From: Nocardia sp. alder85J
GTDB taxonomy: Bacteria; Actinomycetota; Actinomycetes; Mycobacteriales; Mycobacteriaceae
NCBI RefSeq assembly: GCF_020176955.2
Contig: NZ_JAIUCZ020000008.1
Coordinates: forward strand, 62,001-126,000
Direction of reading: 5' to 3'
DNA: 64,000 nucleotides
Made by a program: the position numbers and the translations under genes. Numbering within the stretch: position 1 is the stretch's first letter; every line of letters starts with the position of its first letter. The notes beneath the pieces were generated by a model that ran no database searches, was not told where the DNA came from, and was given only the letters and a program-made list of their open reading frames with translations. Shown here one piece after another: positions 42,444-50,166 of this stretch.

Positions 42444-43037
42444 ATGGGCGCCCCCACGCACTCGCCCGGCGACCGCGCCGCCCAGGACACCGGAATTCCG
42501 GTCCGGTTCCGGGACCCTCGCAGCGCCGATGCCTCGCCCGAGCAGGCCCGGTTGCTCCGGGCACTGTACGACGAACACGCGACCGCGCTGTGGCGCTACA
42601 CCTACAGCCTGGTCGGCGATTCCGGCCGAGCCGAGGACATCGTGCAGGAGACCCTGCTACGCGCCTGGCAGCGTCCGCACGTGCTGGACCAGACCACCTC
42701 GTCGGCCCGCGCCTGGCTGTTCACGGTGGCGCGCAACCTGGCCGTGGACGAGCATCGCAGCGCCCGGCATCGGCGCGAATACCGCATGGACAACCCACCG
42801 GAACAGGCACAGCCGGATCAGGCCGACCGGGCCGTGGACGGCTGGCTCATCGCGGATGCGCTGGCGCGATTGAGCACCGATCATCGGGCGGTCATCGTCC
42901 GCGCCTACTACCGCGGCCTGTCCACCCAGCAGATAGCGACCGAATTGGCCATCCCCGAGGGCACCGTGAAGTCACGCATGCATTACGGTATGCGGGCTCT
43001 GCGCTCGGTACTACAGGAGATGGGGGTGACGAAGTGA
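42444..43037 (+). CDS. ECF RNA polymerase sigma factor (SigL-like)
   Basis: This 197-residue ECF sigma-70 factor has region 2 from RALYDEHATALWRYTYSLVG with GRAEDIVQETLLRAWQR (about residues 33-75), and region 4 with LARLSTDHRAVIVRAYYRGL and the helix-turn-helix STQQIATELAIPEGTVKSRM (about 155-175). It overlaps the downstream anti-sigma gene by 4 nt, the usual paired layout. Size and the partner's type resemble mycobacterial SigL/RslA, so envelope or redox stress control is likely. The ATG at 42444 has a weak GGTGAG just upstream. Its own promoter was not identified with confidence. Confidence 0.9.
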   Translation: MGAPTHSPGDRAAQDTGIPVRFRDPRSADASPEQARLLRALYDEHATALWRYTYSLVGDSGRAEDIVQETLLRAWQRPHVLDQTTSSARAWLFTVARNLAVDEHRSARHRREYRMDNPPEQAQPDQADRAVDGWLIADALARLSTDHRAVIVRAYYRGLSTQQIATELAIPEGTVKSRMHYGMRALRSVLQEMGVTK

Positions 43038-43777
43038 CGGATACCACACCAGCGGCCGACCCGGAGTCGGGCGACCGCTACACGATGTGGGACGGCCCCT
43101 ATCTGCTCGGCGCCCTCGGCCGATCCGACCGGCTCGAGTACGAGGAGCATCTGACCGAGTGCCCGCAGTGCCGGGCGGCGGTGGCCGATCTGGCCGGCGT
43201 GCCGGGCCTGCTGGGCCGCGTCGACGCCGAGGTGGCGCTGGCACTGCTCGATCCGGTGCCGGAACCGGAGCCGGCGGCCGAACCGGAACCCGTCGCCGCC
43301 ACACCACCCCCGCTGGTGATCCCGATACCCGCACCGGCGCGCCGTCGCCGGCGCCCCGTCCTGGCGGTGACGGGTATGGTCGTCGCGGCCGCCGCGGCCG
43401 TGGCCATCGCGGTCCCGATCACGGCCACCATGACCGAGCGCGCCGCACCCCCGGCGACAGCCCAGGTGGTGGCCGAGCGGCAGATGAATCCGGTGGTCGC
43501 GACGCCGGTCTCGGCGAGCTTCAAGGTGATCGACGCGCACGGCAAGGCCACCCTGGAGATGTCGTGCAACTACGCCGCCGGCGGCGCCCCCTACCAGGTC
43601 GCCTTCGAGCTGTGGCTGAACGAGCAGAGCGGCCCGCCGCAGCGCCTGGCCGGCTGGTGGGCAGGCCCCGGCGACGCCCTGACCCTGTCCCGGACCACCG
43701 ACCTCGCCCCCGACCTCGTCCGCAGCGTGGAGATCCGCGCGGCGGGCGGGCAGACCATCCTGGTCGGCACGCTGTAA
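43034..43777 (+). CDS. Zinc-binding anti-sigma factor (RslA-like)
   Basis: This 247-residue membrane protein has an N-terminal ZAS domain with HLTECPQC (H-x3-C-x2-C, about residues 40-47), which binds zinc and releases the sigma factor on oxidation. A Pro/Glu-rich linker is followed by one transmembrane helix (about residues 110-134). The extracytoplasmic domain (KVIDAHGKATLEMSCNYA, ending GQTILVGTL) is beta-rich, as in RslA/RskA-type proteins. The GTG overlaps the sigma factor stop (GTGA), showing translational coupling. A strong hairpin terminator lies downstream. Confidence 0.9.
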   Translation: MTDTTPAADPESGDRYTMWDGPYLLGALGRSDRLEYEEHLTECPQCRAAVADLAGVPGLLGRVDAEVALALLDPVPEPEPAAEPEPVAATPPPLVIPIPAPARRRRRPVLAVTGMVVAAAAAVAIAVPITATMTERAAPPATAQVVAERQMNPVVATPVSASFKVIDAHGKATLEMSCNYAAGGAPYQVAFELWLNEQSGPPQRLAGWWAGPGDALTLSRTTDLAPDLVRSVEIRAAGGQTILVGTL

Positions 43778-43878
43778 GCAAGGGCCCGCCGCCGACCACG
43801 ATTCTGCGCACCTCCGAGCCCTGCCGGAAGCGGCCGGGCTCGACGCTTGCTCGGCCGGCGACCCGAGGCAAGCACGGC

Positions 43879-43919
43879 CGATGCCCCCGCCCGGCGCGAC
43901 AGGCCGGGCGGGGGCATCG
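43879..43919. terminator. Bidirectional hairpin terminator
   Basis: Perfect 16-bp stem (43879-43894 with 43904-43919) and a 9-nt loop, located between the ends of the convergent anti-sigma and aminotransferase genes. Confidence 0.8.
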
Positions 43920-43927
43920 GGACTCGT

Positions 43928-45049
43928 TCAGCGCGACAGGCTGGGTGCGTAGTCCACGGTGCGGACGGGGGTGGCAGTGTCCTCGTTCGGATCGGGGACG
44001 ATCAGCGGCGGCGCCGGGGAACGGACCGGCAGCGGTACCGCCGTGGAACCCAGGGCGCGCAGCACGGCCGCACCCGCGGCCGGATCGCCGACGGTGATGC
44101 GGGCGCTGCCGTCCGGATACGAATGCGCGGCGATACCGGCGCGGGCCAGCGCCTCGGCGATACCGGGGCCCGGCAGGTACAGGAAGTTGGCGCGACTACG
44201 CGGCACCCGGATACCGCGGGCGCGCAACATCGTTCGCAGCAGTTCCCGTTCGGTGCCGATACGGGCGATGCGCTCGGTCAGCTCGGCGCCCGCGGCGTAA
44301 CAGGCGGCGACCGCGGCCACCGACGATTCCGGGACACCGAAGGGCAGTTGCAACCGGCGCACCCGGCGCACCAGTTCGGGCTGGCCGAAGGCGTAGCCGA
44401 TGCGCAGTCCGGCCAGGCCGTACGCCTTCGAAAAGGTGCGCAGCACCAGCAGATTCGGGTAGCGGTCGGTCAGTTGCACGGCGTCCAGCGGATCGCCGTC
44501 ACCCAGGAATTCGACGTACGCCTCGTCCAGGATCACCGGAATGTGCCGCGGCACCCCGAACAGGAACGCCTTGAGCTCGCTGGCCGGGACCACGGTGCCG
44601 GTCGGATTGTGCGGACGGCACACCGCGATCAGGCCGGTGCACTCGTCGATCGCCCGCGCGATCGCCCACAGGTCCTGCCTGCCGGACGAATCCAGTTTCA
44701 CCGCAACGGTTTCCAGGCCGACCATACCGGCCATGATGGGATAGCCGTCGAAGGTCGGCGCCGCGTACACCATGCCCTGGCCGGGCACAGTGAGCGCCTG
44801 CATCACCTGGAGCACCACTCCGGTGCCCCCGGCCCCGACCACCACCCGGTCGGGATCGATGCCCAGATGCCCGGCGATCAGCTGGGGCAGCCGGTACGGC
44901 AGGAACTCCGGATACCGATTCGCCTGTGCCAGTGTGCGATTCAACGCCGCCATCACCGACGGCAAAGGCGGGAACGGATTCTCGCTGAGGGTCAGGTCGA
45001 AGCGGGCGCCCTCCGGGCGACGGCGGAACGACGCGGTCCGCGCGCTCAT
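43928..45049 (-). CDS. PLP-dependent class I/II aminotransferase (HisC-like), cluster gene
   Basis: This 373-residue fold-type I aminotransferase resembles histidinol-phosphate transaminases: FDLTLSENPFPPLPSVMAAL, VVVGAGGTGVVLQVMQAL, CRPHNPTGTVV (substrate/PLP Asn), VILDEAYVEF (PLP Asp) and LVLRTFSKAYGLAGLRIGYA, with the Schiff-base Lys208. The C-terminal Arg region is RITVGDP. The ATG overlaps the KAS III stop as ATGA, so it is the last gene of a four-gene operon. Because it sits in a biosynthetic set rather than a his operon, it probably aminates a pathway ketone or aldehyde. The substrate is unknown. Confidence 0.87.
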   Translation of the reverse strand: MSARTASFRRRPEGARFDLTLSENPFPPLPSVMAALNRTLAQANRYPEFLPYRLPQLIAGHLGIDPDRVVVGAGGTGVVLQVMQALTVPGQGMVYAAPTFDGYPIMAGMVGLETVAVKLDSSGRQDLWAIARAIDECTGLIAVCRPHNPTGTVVPASELKAFLFGVPRHIPVILDEAYVEFLGDGDPLDAVQLTDRYPNLLVLRTFSKAYGLAGLRIGYAFGQPELVRRVRRLQLPFGVPESSVAAVAACYAAGAELTERIARIGTERELLRTMLRARGIRVPRSRANFLYLPGPGIAEALARAGIAAHSYPDGSARITVGDPAAGAAVLRALGSTAVPLPVRSPAPPLIVPDPNEDTATPVRTVDYAPSLSR

Positions 45050-46104
45050 CGGGCCGCCCCCCAGCGCACCGCCGCGGCCGCGGCGAAATCGCCGGCGTGC
45101 GCGAACGCGGCCAGCAGCACCACCGATCCGTTGCGCAGCCGCCCGGCCCGGTTCTCGGTGTCGAGCGTGACGGGAATGCCCGCGGCGAAGAGGTTTCCGC
45201 ACTGGTCGAAGGTGTCCGGGTGCCGCTCGGCGGGCAGTTCCAGCGCGTCGTGCCAGTTGCGCAGGAACAGCCGGTTCGGCTGATTGGTGACGAAAGTGTC
45301 GACGTCGCGGCCCTTCACCCCGATCCGGTCGCACACCGTCAGCGCCACCTCCGGCACCAGCCGGTTGCCGCGGGCGAACACCTTGGTGATCTTCGATTCG
45401 GTGAAGCTGACGCAGCCCTGCCCCTCACCCGGCTCCCAGTACTTGCGCTCGGAGCCGCTGCTGAAGTCCATGTCGCCGGCGAACTCCGGATAGCTGCGGC
45501 ACTCGATGTCCAGGATCGGCGCCGAATCGTCCTTCACCAGCAGCCCGACCCCGCAGCCGTCGCCGGGCACCGGGGCCTGGGCGAGCTTGCGGATATCGGT
45601 CTGGGTGAAGACCTGACCGGCCGTGTTCTGGGTGACGGCGATCAGCGCGGTGCGGGCCTCCGTGGTCTGCAGGATCATCCGGGCCAGCGACATCATGTGC
45701 ACGAAGGCCGCACAACCACCGTTGTGCACGTCGAGCACCCAGCCCGGCCGCATGCCCAGCCGCCGCGCCACCTCGGGCCCGCAGCCCATCACCGGATTGT
45801 CCGGCAGCTGGGTGTGAGTGATCAGCACATCGATATCGCCGAACAGGTCCGAGCCGTGCCGATCGCGCAGTGGCGCGGCCGCCTGCTCCACCATGTCCAC
45901 CGCGGTCTGGTCGCGGGCGATGTGGTGGCGGCCGTGCGGGGAGCGGAACATGACGTTCTTCGCCATGCGATCGGACCGCGAGAAACGGGTGAAATATTCG
46001 GTGCCCACCGGATCACCGGGCAGATGGCTCGCCACGTCGACGAGACTCACCGCCGGTCCGGCGAAAGCGGGTGGAGTGGGCTCGGAGAATTCCGTCGACG
46101 ACAT
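45046..46104 (-). CDS. KAS III-like beta-ketoacyl synthase, cluster gene
   Basis: This 352-residue thiolase-fold enzyme of the FabH/KAS III group has its nucleophile Cys in DVHNGGCAAFVHMMSL (Cys131). The position of the catalytic His in FabH (HQAN) reads TNQPNRLFLRNWHDAL, so His is replaced by Asn. The later Asn is kept in DQCGNLFAAGIPV. This separates it from fatty-acid FabH; KAS III relatives in natural-product pathways often make ester, amide or C-C bonds. The ATG at 46104 is preferred; GTG 46113 and TTG 46122 in the same frame would overlap the SRPBCC stop. It is the third gene of the operon. Confidence 0.87.
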   Translation of the reverse strand: MSSTEFSEPTPPAFAGPAVSLVDVASHLPGDPVGTEYFTRFSRSDRMAKNVMFRSPHGRHHIARDQTAVDMVEQAAAPLRDRHGSDLFGDIDVLITHTQLPDNPVMGCGPEVARRLGMRPGWVLDVHNGGCAAFVHMMSLARMILQTTEARTALIAVTQNTAGQVFTQTDIRKLAQAPVPGDGCGVGLLVKDDSAPILDIECRSYPEFAGDMDFSSGSERKYWEPGEGQGCVSFTESKITKVFARGNRLVPEVALTVCDRIGVKGRDVDTFVTNQPNRLFLRNWHDALELPAERHPDTFDQCGNLFAAGIPVTLDTENRAGRLRNGSVVLLAAFAHAGDFAAAAAVRWGAAR

Positions 46105-46109
46105 CGCGT

Positions 46110-46766
46110 TCACCGCATCCAATCGGGTTTGATCGGCAGGCCGTGCGCGGCCCGATACTCACAGATGGCCTTGAGATTATCCATTTCCAGCTGATGTCCC
46201 GCGGAGAACATTTCCCAGAAATCGCCGACCCACACCGGCCGTTTCGGCGGCGCGGCTTCGGGATACGGATTCTCGTCGTAGAAGGGATGGTGGCAGTTCA
46301 CCCAGATGACCACCGAACCCGGTTTGTTGAATACCAATTGCGCATCGACCACGCGCATCAGATAGATCATCCACAGGTGCGTGCCCTGATCCCAGGCGCA
46401 GTGGTAATCGACGGTCATGGCGTCCGGATGGGCGACGGTGCGGGTGTAGATCTCGGTCTCCTTGCCCAGCCGGTCGTAGGCCAGCCACAGCCCGGGCTCG
46501 TCGGTTTCGACGAATCCGCGCAGGCTGTAGGTCCATTCCTCCAGGCACCGGGTGTCCGCCATGTACTCGTACACCTCGCGCGGCGGGGCCGCGATGTACG
46601 CCTGCACCGGGCAGAACTCGCCGTAGATCTGATCGTGCGGATACACCGACCGCAGCATGTCGACGATGATCGGGGTGGTGGCCTCGCGATCGGAGTTCTC
46701 GATGCGCAACACACCGGGCAACGCCTCGGGGATATCGCTGAGAGCGGGCAGGGCACTGGTGGTCAC
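46110..46766 (-). CDS. SRPBCC (START/cyclase-like) protein, cluster gene
   Basis: This 218-residue protein has the helix-grip fold. After a 50-residue start it reads CPVQAYIAAPPREVYEYMAD, the usual beta1-helix entry of the SRPBCC superfamily, then CLEEWTYSLRGFVETDEPGL and several antiparallel strands. A long C-terminal helix (DFWEMFSAGHQLEMDNLKAI) follows. Such proteins bind hydrophobic ligands, and some are polyketide cyclases/aromatases. The GTG at 46766 has AGGAGG 5-6 nt upstream and overlaps the stop of the ThDP-enzyme gene (GTGA). The neighbours suggest it handles a beta-keto or amino-keto intermediate; this is inference. Confidence 0.82.
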   Translation of the reverse strand: MTTSALPALSDIPEALPGVLRIENSDREATTPIIVDMLRSVYPHDQIYGEFCPVQAYIAAPPREVYEYMADTRCLEEWTYSLRGFVETDEPGLWLAYDRLGKETEIYTRTVAHPDAMTVDYHCAWDQGTHLWMIYLMRVVDAQLVFNKPGSVVIWVNCHHPFYDENPYPEAAPPKRPVWVGDFWEMFSAGHQLEMDNLKAICEYRAAHGLPIKPDWMR

Positions 46767-48433
46767 GGATGCCTCCTGGGAACCGACAGAAACGGTACGA
46801 ACGGCGGGATCTCGTCGGGATCGCAATCGATACAGACGAATGAGGGGCCTGGATTCGCCAGGCACTGACGCACAGCGTCGGCCAATTCTTCGATGTTTCG
46901 CGGAGAGTAGGCCGGCAGTTCCGGGAACATTGCTACCACACCGGCGCCGATGTCGGTGCGATGGAAGCGATTGAAACTGTATCTGTCCCCATAATACAGT
47001 TGCTCCCGAGTGATGCACATGGCGTGTGCATTGTTGTTGCACACCACGAATGTCACCGGCAAGGCGTATTCGATCGCGGTGTGAATTTCCATGCCGTGCA
47101 TGAAGAATGCGCCGTCACCGGCGACGACGACGGTGCGGCGCACCCCGCCGCCGGGCAGGTCCCGGCGGGCGAACGCCGAGCCGATCCCGGCGCCGAAGGC
47201 GTATCCCATGCCACCCATCCCCAGCGCGACCACGAACCGGCCGCCCTGCGGCTGCCGCAGGTGGTGCACCACGGCAGCGCCGGTGTTGCCGGCGTCGGCG
47301 AACACGTCGGTGCCGGGTTCGAGGACGCCGTTGAGGGTTTCGACGATGTCGCGATAGCGCAGGCCCGGCCCGGCGGCCGCCGGCACGGTCAGCGGCGTGA
47401 GCCGGTTGACCCGCCGCGGCGTCGGCGCCACCACCTCGTGGTCCGCGAGCGCCGCCAGGGTGGCGGCGAGATCCGTGCTGGTGACGTGCAGGGCCTGCGG
47501 ATACGGCGGTTCGGCGCCGACGCTGACCACCGGCACCCGGCCGAGCGCCTCGTCCAGGCCGGTGCGCGCGGTCACCGGCAGCCGGGTGCCGACCAGCAGG
47601 CACAGCGCGGCGCCGCGCACCGCGTCGACGAGTTCGGCGTGGCCCATGCTGCCGGCCACCCCGCAGTATCCGGGCAGATCGTGGTCGTAGACGTCCTTGG
47701 CGTCCGGCGCCACGCCGACCGCGGCGTCGAGCACCGTGGCCAGTCGCAGCAGTTCGGCCCGGGCGTCGTCGCGCGCCACCTGGTCGCCGGCCAGCAGCAC
47801 GATCTTGCCGGTGTCGCGGGCCGTCCGCAGTGCGTCGCGCACTCCGTCCAGCCCGGCGTCCGCGGTCCCGGCGACGGTCTCCATCGGCCGGAAATCCGGT
47901 ACCGCATCCAGTTCCGCCTGCTGAACATCCTTGGGCAGCAGCAACACCGCGGGTGCGCCGCGCCGGGTCGCCGCGACCGCGCGGGCCAGGTGCCCCGGCA
48001 GGCCCGCGGCGTCGTGCACCCGGGCGCAGTAGTACGAGATCGGCTCGTAGAGCTTTGCGGCATCGAACGTTCCGGCCAGGCCGCTGGTGTCCTGAAAGGC
48101 GCCTTTGCCTTCCAGCGTGGTCGGGGCCTGCCCGACCAGCGCCAGCACCGGAACCCGGGAGGCGAACGATTCCGCCAGTCCGGCAACGAGATTCATCGAA
48201 CCACCACCGGAGGTGGCGACGACCACCCCGAGTCCGGCGGTGGAGCGCGCATAACCGTCGGCCATGGTGGCCGCGGAGAACTCGTGTTTGGCCACCACCC
48301 CGGTCACATCGCAGTCCGTGTCGAACACCGCGTCGTAGAAATCCTCGATGTTGGCGCCGCCGACGCCGAAGACGTGACGTACGCCCAGGGCCGCGACGGC
48401 CCGCACCAGATAGTCCACCGCTCGCGCCGGCAT
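46763..48433 (-). CDS. Thiamine-diphosphate-dependent enzyme (acetolactate synthase-like), cluster gene
   Basis: This 556-residue ThDP enzyme has the three-domain decarboxylase/acetohydroxyacid synthase layout. The catalytic Glu51 is in VVAKHEFSAATMADGYARS. The middle Rossmann domain covers about residues 190-330. The cofactor motif is GDGAFFMHGMEIHTAI to CNNNAH (GDG-x-NN, about 440-470). Such enzymes decarboxylate 2-oxo acids or form acyloin C-C bonds. The ATG at 48433 has GGAAGGAG 6-7 nt upstream. It is the first gene of the minus-strand operon and divergent from the EXLDI gene by 183 nt. The substrate is unknown; it is not beside a small regulatory subunit gene, so housekeeping IlvB is unlikely. 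Confidence 0.88.
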   Translation of the reverse strand: MPARAVDYLVRAVAALGVRHVFGVGGANIEDFYDAVFDTDCDVTGVVAKHEFSAATMADGYARSTAGLGVVVATSGGGSMNLVAGLAESFASRVPVLALVGQAPTTLEGKGAFQDTSGLAGTFDAAKLYEPISYYCARVHDAAGLPGHLARAVAATRRGAPAVLLLPKDVQQAELDAVPDFRPMETVAGTADAGLDGVRDALRTARDTGKIVLLAGDQVARDDARAELLRLATVLDAAVGVAPDAKDVYDHDLPGYCGVAGSMGHAELVDAVRGAALCLLVGTRLPVTARTGLDEALGRVPVVSVGAEPPYPQALHVTSTDLAATLAALADHEVVAPTPRRVNRLTPLTVPAAAGPGLRYRDIVETLNGVLEPGTDVFADAGNTGAAVVHHLRQPQGGRFVVALGMGGMGYAFGAGIGSAFARRDLPGGGVRRTVVVAGDGAFFMHGMEIHTAIEYALPVTFVVCNNNAHAMCITREQLYYGDRYSFNRFHRTDIGAGVVAMFPELPAYSPRNIEELADAVRQCLANPGPSFVCIDCDPDEIPPFVPFLSVPRRHP

Positions 48434-48586
48434 GGGCACTCCTTCCTGTGCACCCACGCCTCGACGCTCGCGCACATCCGGGCCGCTCCTACCCTCCGAA
48501 TACGTGCCACGCGGAGCATCGGTTCAGTGCGGGGCCGCCGAAATCCGGCGCATCGGCAAATGCCCAGGTCGGGCGATGCCTTGTCT

Positions 48587-48608
48587 TATACGTATACATA
48601 TACGTATA
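48587..48608. promoter_or_regulatory. Twin palindromic operator TATACGTATA x2
   Basis: Two identical 10-bp palindromes at 48587-48596 and 48599-48608 have centres 12 bp apart. They end 8 nt before the EXLDI GTG start. The 24-nt AT-rich block is exceptional in this GC-rich genome and lies between divergent operons, so it may control both. Confidence 0.7.
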
Positions 48609-48616
48609 TTGGGTGG

Positions 48617-49135
48617 GTGCCCAACAAGACGGTCTACGTGAAGGACGAGGATCTGCCGCTGTTCGACCGCGCGCAGGAGCTCGTCGGCGGCAACCTCTCG
48701 GGTGCGATCCTCGCCGCACTGCGCCGCTTCATCGAACTCGAGGAGGGGCGGCTGGCCGGCTTCGAGGAAGTGGTGGTGCGGGTCGGCCACGACGGCGTCC
48801 GGCAGCTCCGCTTCTCCGGCAGGCTGCTGGCCGAGCTCTCCGAACTCGACGGCGCACGCCTGCTGCAATATCGCGTATTCCGTACGCGCAAGGGCAAATT
48901 CGCGCTGCACACCCAGCACTCCGATTGGAAGGACTATCCCACCGACGCCAACTGGATCAAGGATCTGACCAACTGGCGCAAGATGCTCGGCATCGCCCCC
49001 ATGCAGGACTGGGGCGAGTTCGACATGGCGGTCTTCGAGACGCTCGAGGAGCTCCGCGACCACATCCCGGACAAGCTGTACCGCCGGGTGGCCGACCTCG
49101 AGGCACATCCGCACATCGAGGATCTCGACATCTGA
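48617..49135 (+). CDS. EXLDI-family protein, probable cluster regulator
   Basis: This 172-residue protein ends EDLDI, the signature of the EXLDI family. The N-terminus (KTVYVKDEDLPLFDRAQELV, then NLSGAILAALRRFIELEEGR) resembles a ribbon-helix-helix DNA-binding fold. The C-terminal half (RVFRTRKGKFALHTQHSDW) may bind a ligand. The twin TATACGTATA palindromes just before its GTG start suggest autoregulation. Members of this family are, as I recall, often next to ABC exporter genes, which is the case here. Its position between the biosynthetic operon and the exporter points to control of both. The DNA-binding role is inferred. Confidence 0.75.
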   Translation: MPNKTVYVKDEDLPLFDRAQELVGGNLSGAILAALRRFIELEEGRLAGFEEVVVRVGHDGVRQLRFSGRLLAELSELDGARLLQYRVFRTRKGKFALHTQHSDWKDYPTDANWIKDLTNWRKMLGIAPMQDWGEFDMAVFETLEELRDHIPDKLYRRVADLEAHPHIEDLDI

Positions 49136-49207
49136 CCCCGGCCCGCCACAACCGCACATCGTCCACCTTGATCACCTCGCGGTGGTCACGGCGTACCAGA
49201 TCCATGC

Positions 49208-49223
49208 ATTGATAGCGATCAAT
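49208..49223. promoter_or_regulatory. Inverted repeat ATTGAT-AGCG-ATCAAT
   Basis: A perfect 6-bp dyad with a 4-nt spacer, 19 nt before the DrrA-type ATG. It is suited to a TetR/MarR-size or similar dimeric regulator and may overlap the exporter promoter. Confidence 0.6.
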
Positions 49224-49242
49224 TTATCTATTCAGGGGAATC

Positions 49243-50166
49243 ATGTCCGACACCCAGCCCGCCGTCGCGGTCTCCGGCCTGCGGAAATCCTTCGGCGACC
49301 AGGTCGTCCTCGACGGCATAGCGCTGACCGTCCCGGCCGGCACCGTCTACGCACTGCTCGGCCCGAACGGCGCCGGCAAGACCACCACCGTGCAGATCCT
49401 CGCCACGCTGTTGCGCGCCGACGGCGGCGACATCCGCGTCGGCGGCCACGACGTCACCGCCGATCCGGGCGCGGTGCGCGAACTGATCGGCGTCACCGGG
49501 CAGTTCTCGGCCGTCGACGAACTGCTGACCGGCCGGGAGAACCTGCTGCTGATGGCCGCACTGCGGCATCTGCCGCGCGCCGAACGCCACCGGCTCACCG
49601 GCGAGCTGCTGGCCCGCTTCGACCTCGCCGACGCCGCGGACAAGGTGGTCAGCGGCTGGTCCGGCGGCATGCAGCGCCGTCTGGACCTGGCGATGACGCT
49701 GGTCGGCGATCCGCGCATCATCTTCCTGGACGAACCCACCGTGGGCCTGGACCCGCGCAGCCGCCGGGCGGTGTGGGACATCGTCCGCGACCTGGTCGCC
49801 GGCGGCGTCACCATCTTCCTCACCACCCAGTACCTGGACGAGGCCGATGCCCTGGCCCAGCGGATCGCGGTGCTCGACCACGGCCGCATCGTCGCCGAGG
49901 GCACCGCGGATCAGCTGAAACGGCTGGTCCCCGGCGGGCACATCCGGCTCGGCTTCGACACCCGCGCCGACCTCGACACGGCCGCGGACCTGCTCGGCGG
50001 CGTCGCTCACCCCGAGGATCTGACCCTCGCGGTGCCCAGCGACGGCGCGGTGGCCACGCTGCGCTCGGTCCTGGACCGCCTCGACGACGCCGGGCTGGAA
50101 CCCGCAGGCCTGTCCGTGCACACCCCCGACCTCGACGACGTCTTCCTCACCCTCACCGCCCGATGA
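49243..50166 (+). CDS. ABC exporter ATP-binding protein (DrrA-type)
   Basis: This 307-residue ATPase has Walker A as LLGPNGAGKTTT (about residues 37-48), the Q-loop at GVTGQFSAVDE, the ABC signature VSGWSGGMQRRLDLA, Walker B RIIFLDEPTVGLDPRSRR and the switch His in LTTQYLDEADAL (H-loop position Gln here, as seen in DrrA-type proteins). The C-terminal extension of about 80 residues is typical of daunorubicin-resistance ATPases. The ATG at 49243 has AGGGGAA upstream. It overlaps the permease gene by 4 nt (ATGA). It probably exports the product of the adjacent biosynthetic operon. Confidence 0.93.
   Translation: MSDTQPAVAVSGLRKSFGDQVVLDGIALTVPAGTVYALLGPNGAGKTTTVQILATLLRADGGDIRVGGHDVTADPGAVRELIGVTGQFSAVDELLTGRENLLLMAALRHLPRAERHRLTGELLARFDLADAADKVVSGWSGGMQRRLDLAMTLVGDPRIIFLDEPTVGLDPRSRRAVWDIVRDLVAGGVTIFLTTQYLDEADALAQRIAVLDHGRIVAEGTADQLKRLVPGGHIRLGFDTRADLDTAADLLGGVAHPEDLTLAVPSDGAVATLRSVLDRLDDAGLEPAGLSVHTPDLDDVFLTLTAR

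Noticed and set aside
43928..45049. Primary histidinol-phosphate aminotransferase (hisC)
   Set aside because: No other his genes nearby, and translational coupling to a KAS III-like gene argues for a pathway-specific role.
46763..48433. Housekeeping acetolactate synthase large subunit (ilvB)
   Set aside because: No small-subunit gene or ilvC is beside it, and the gene is embedded in an operon with SRPBCC, KAS III and aminotransferase genes.
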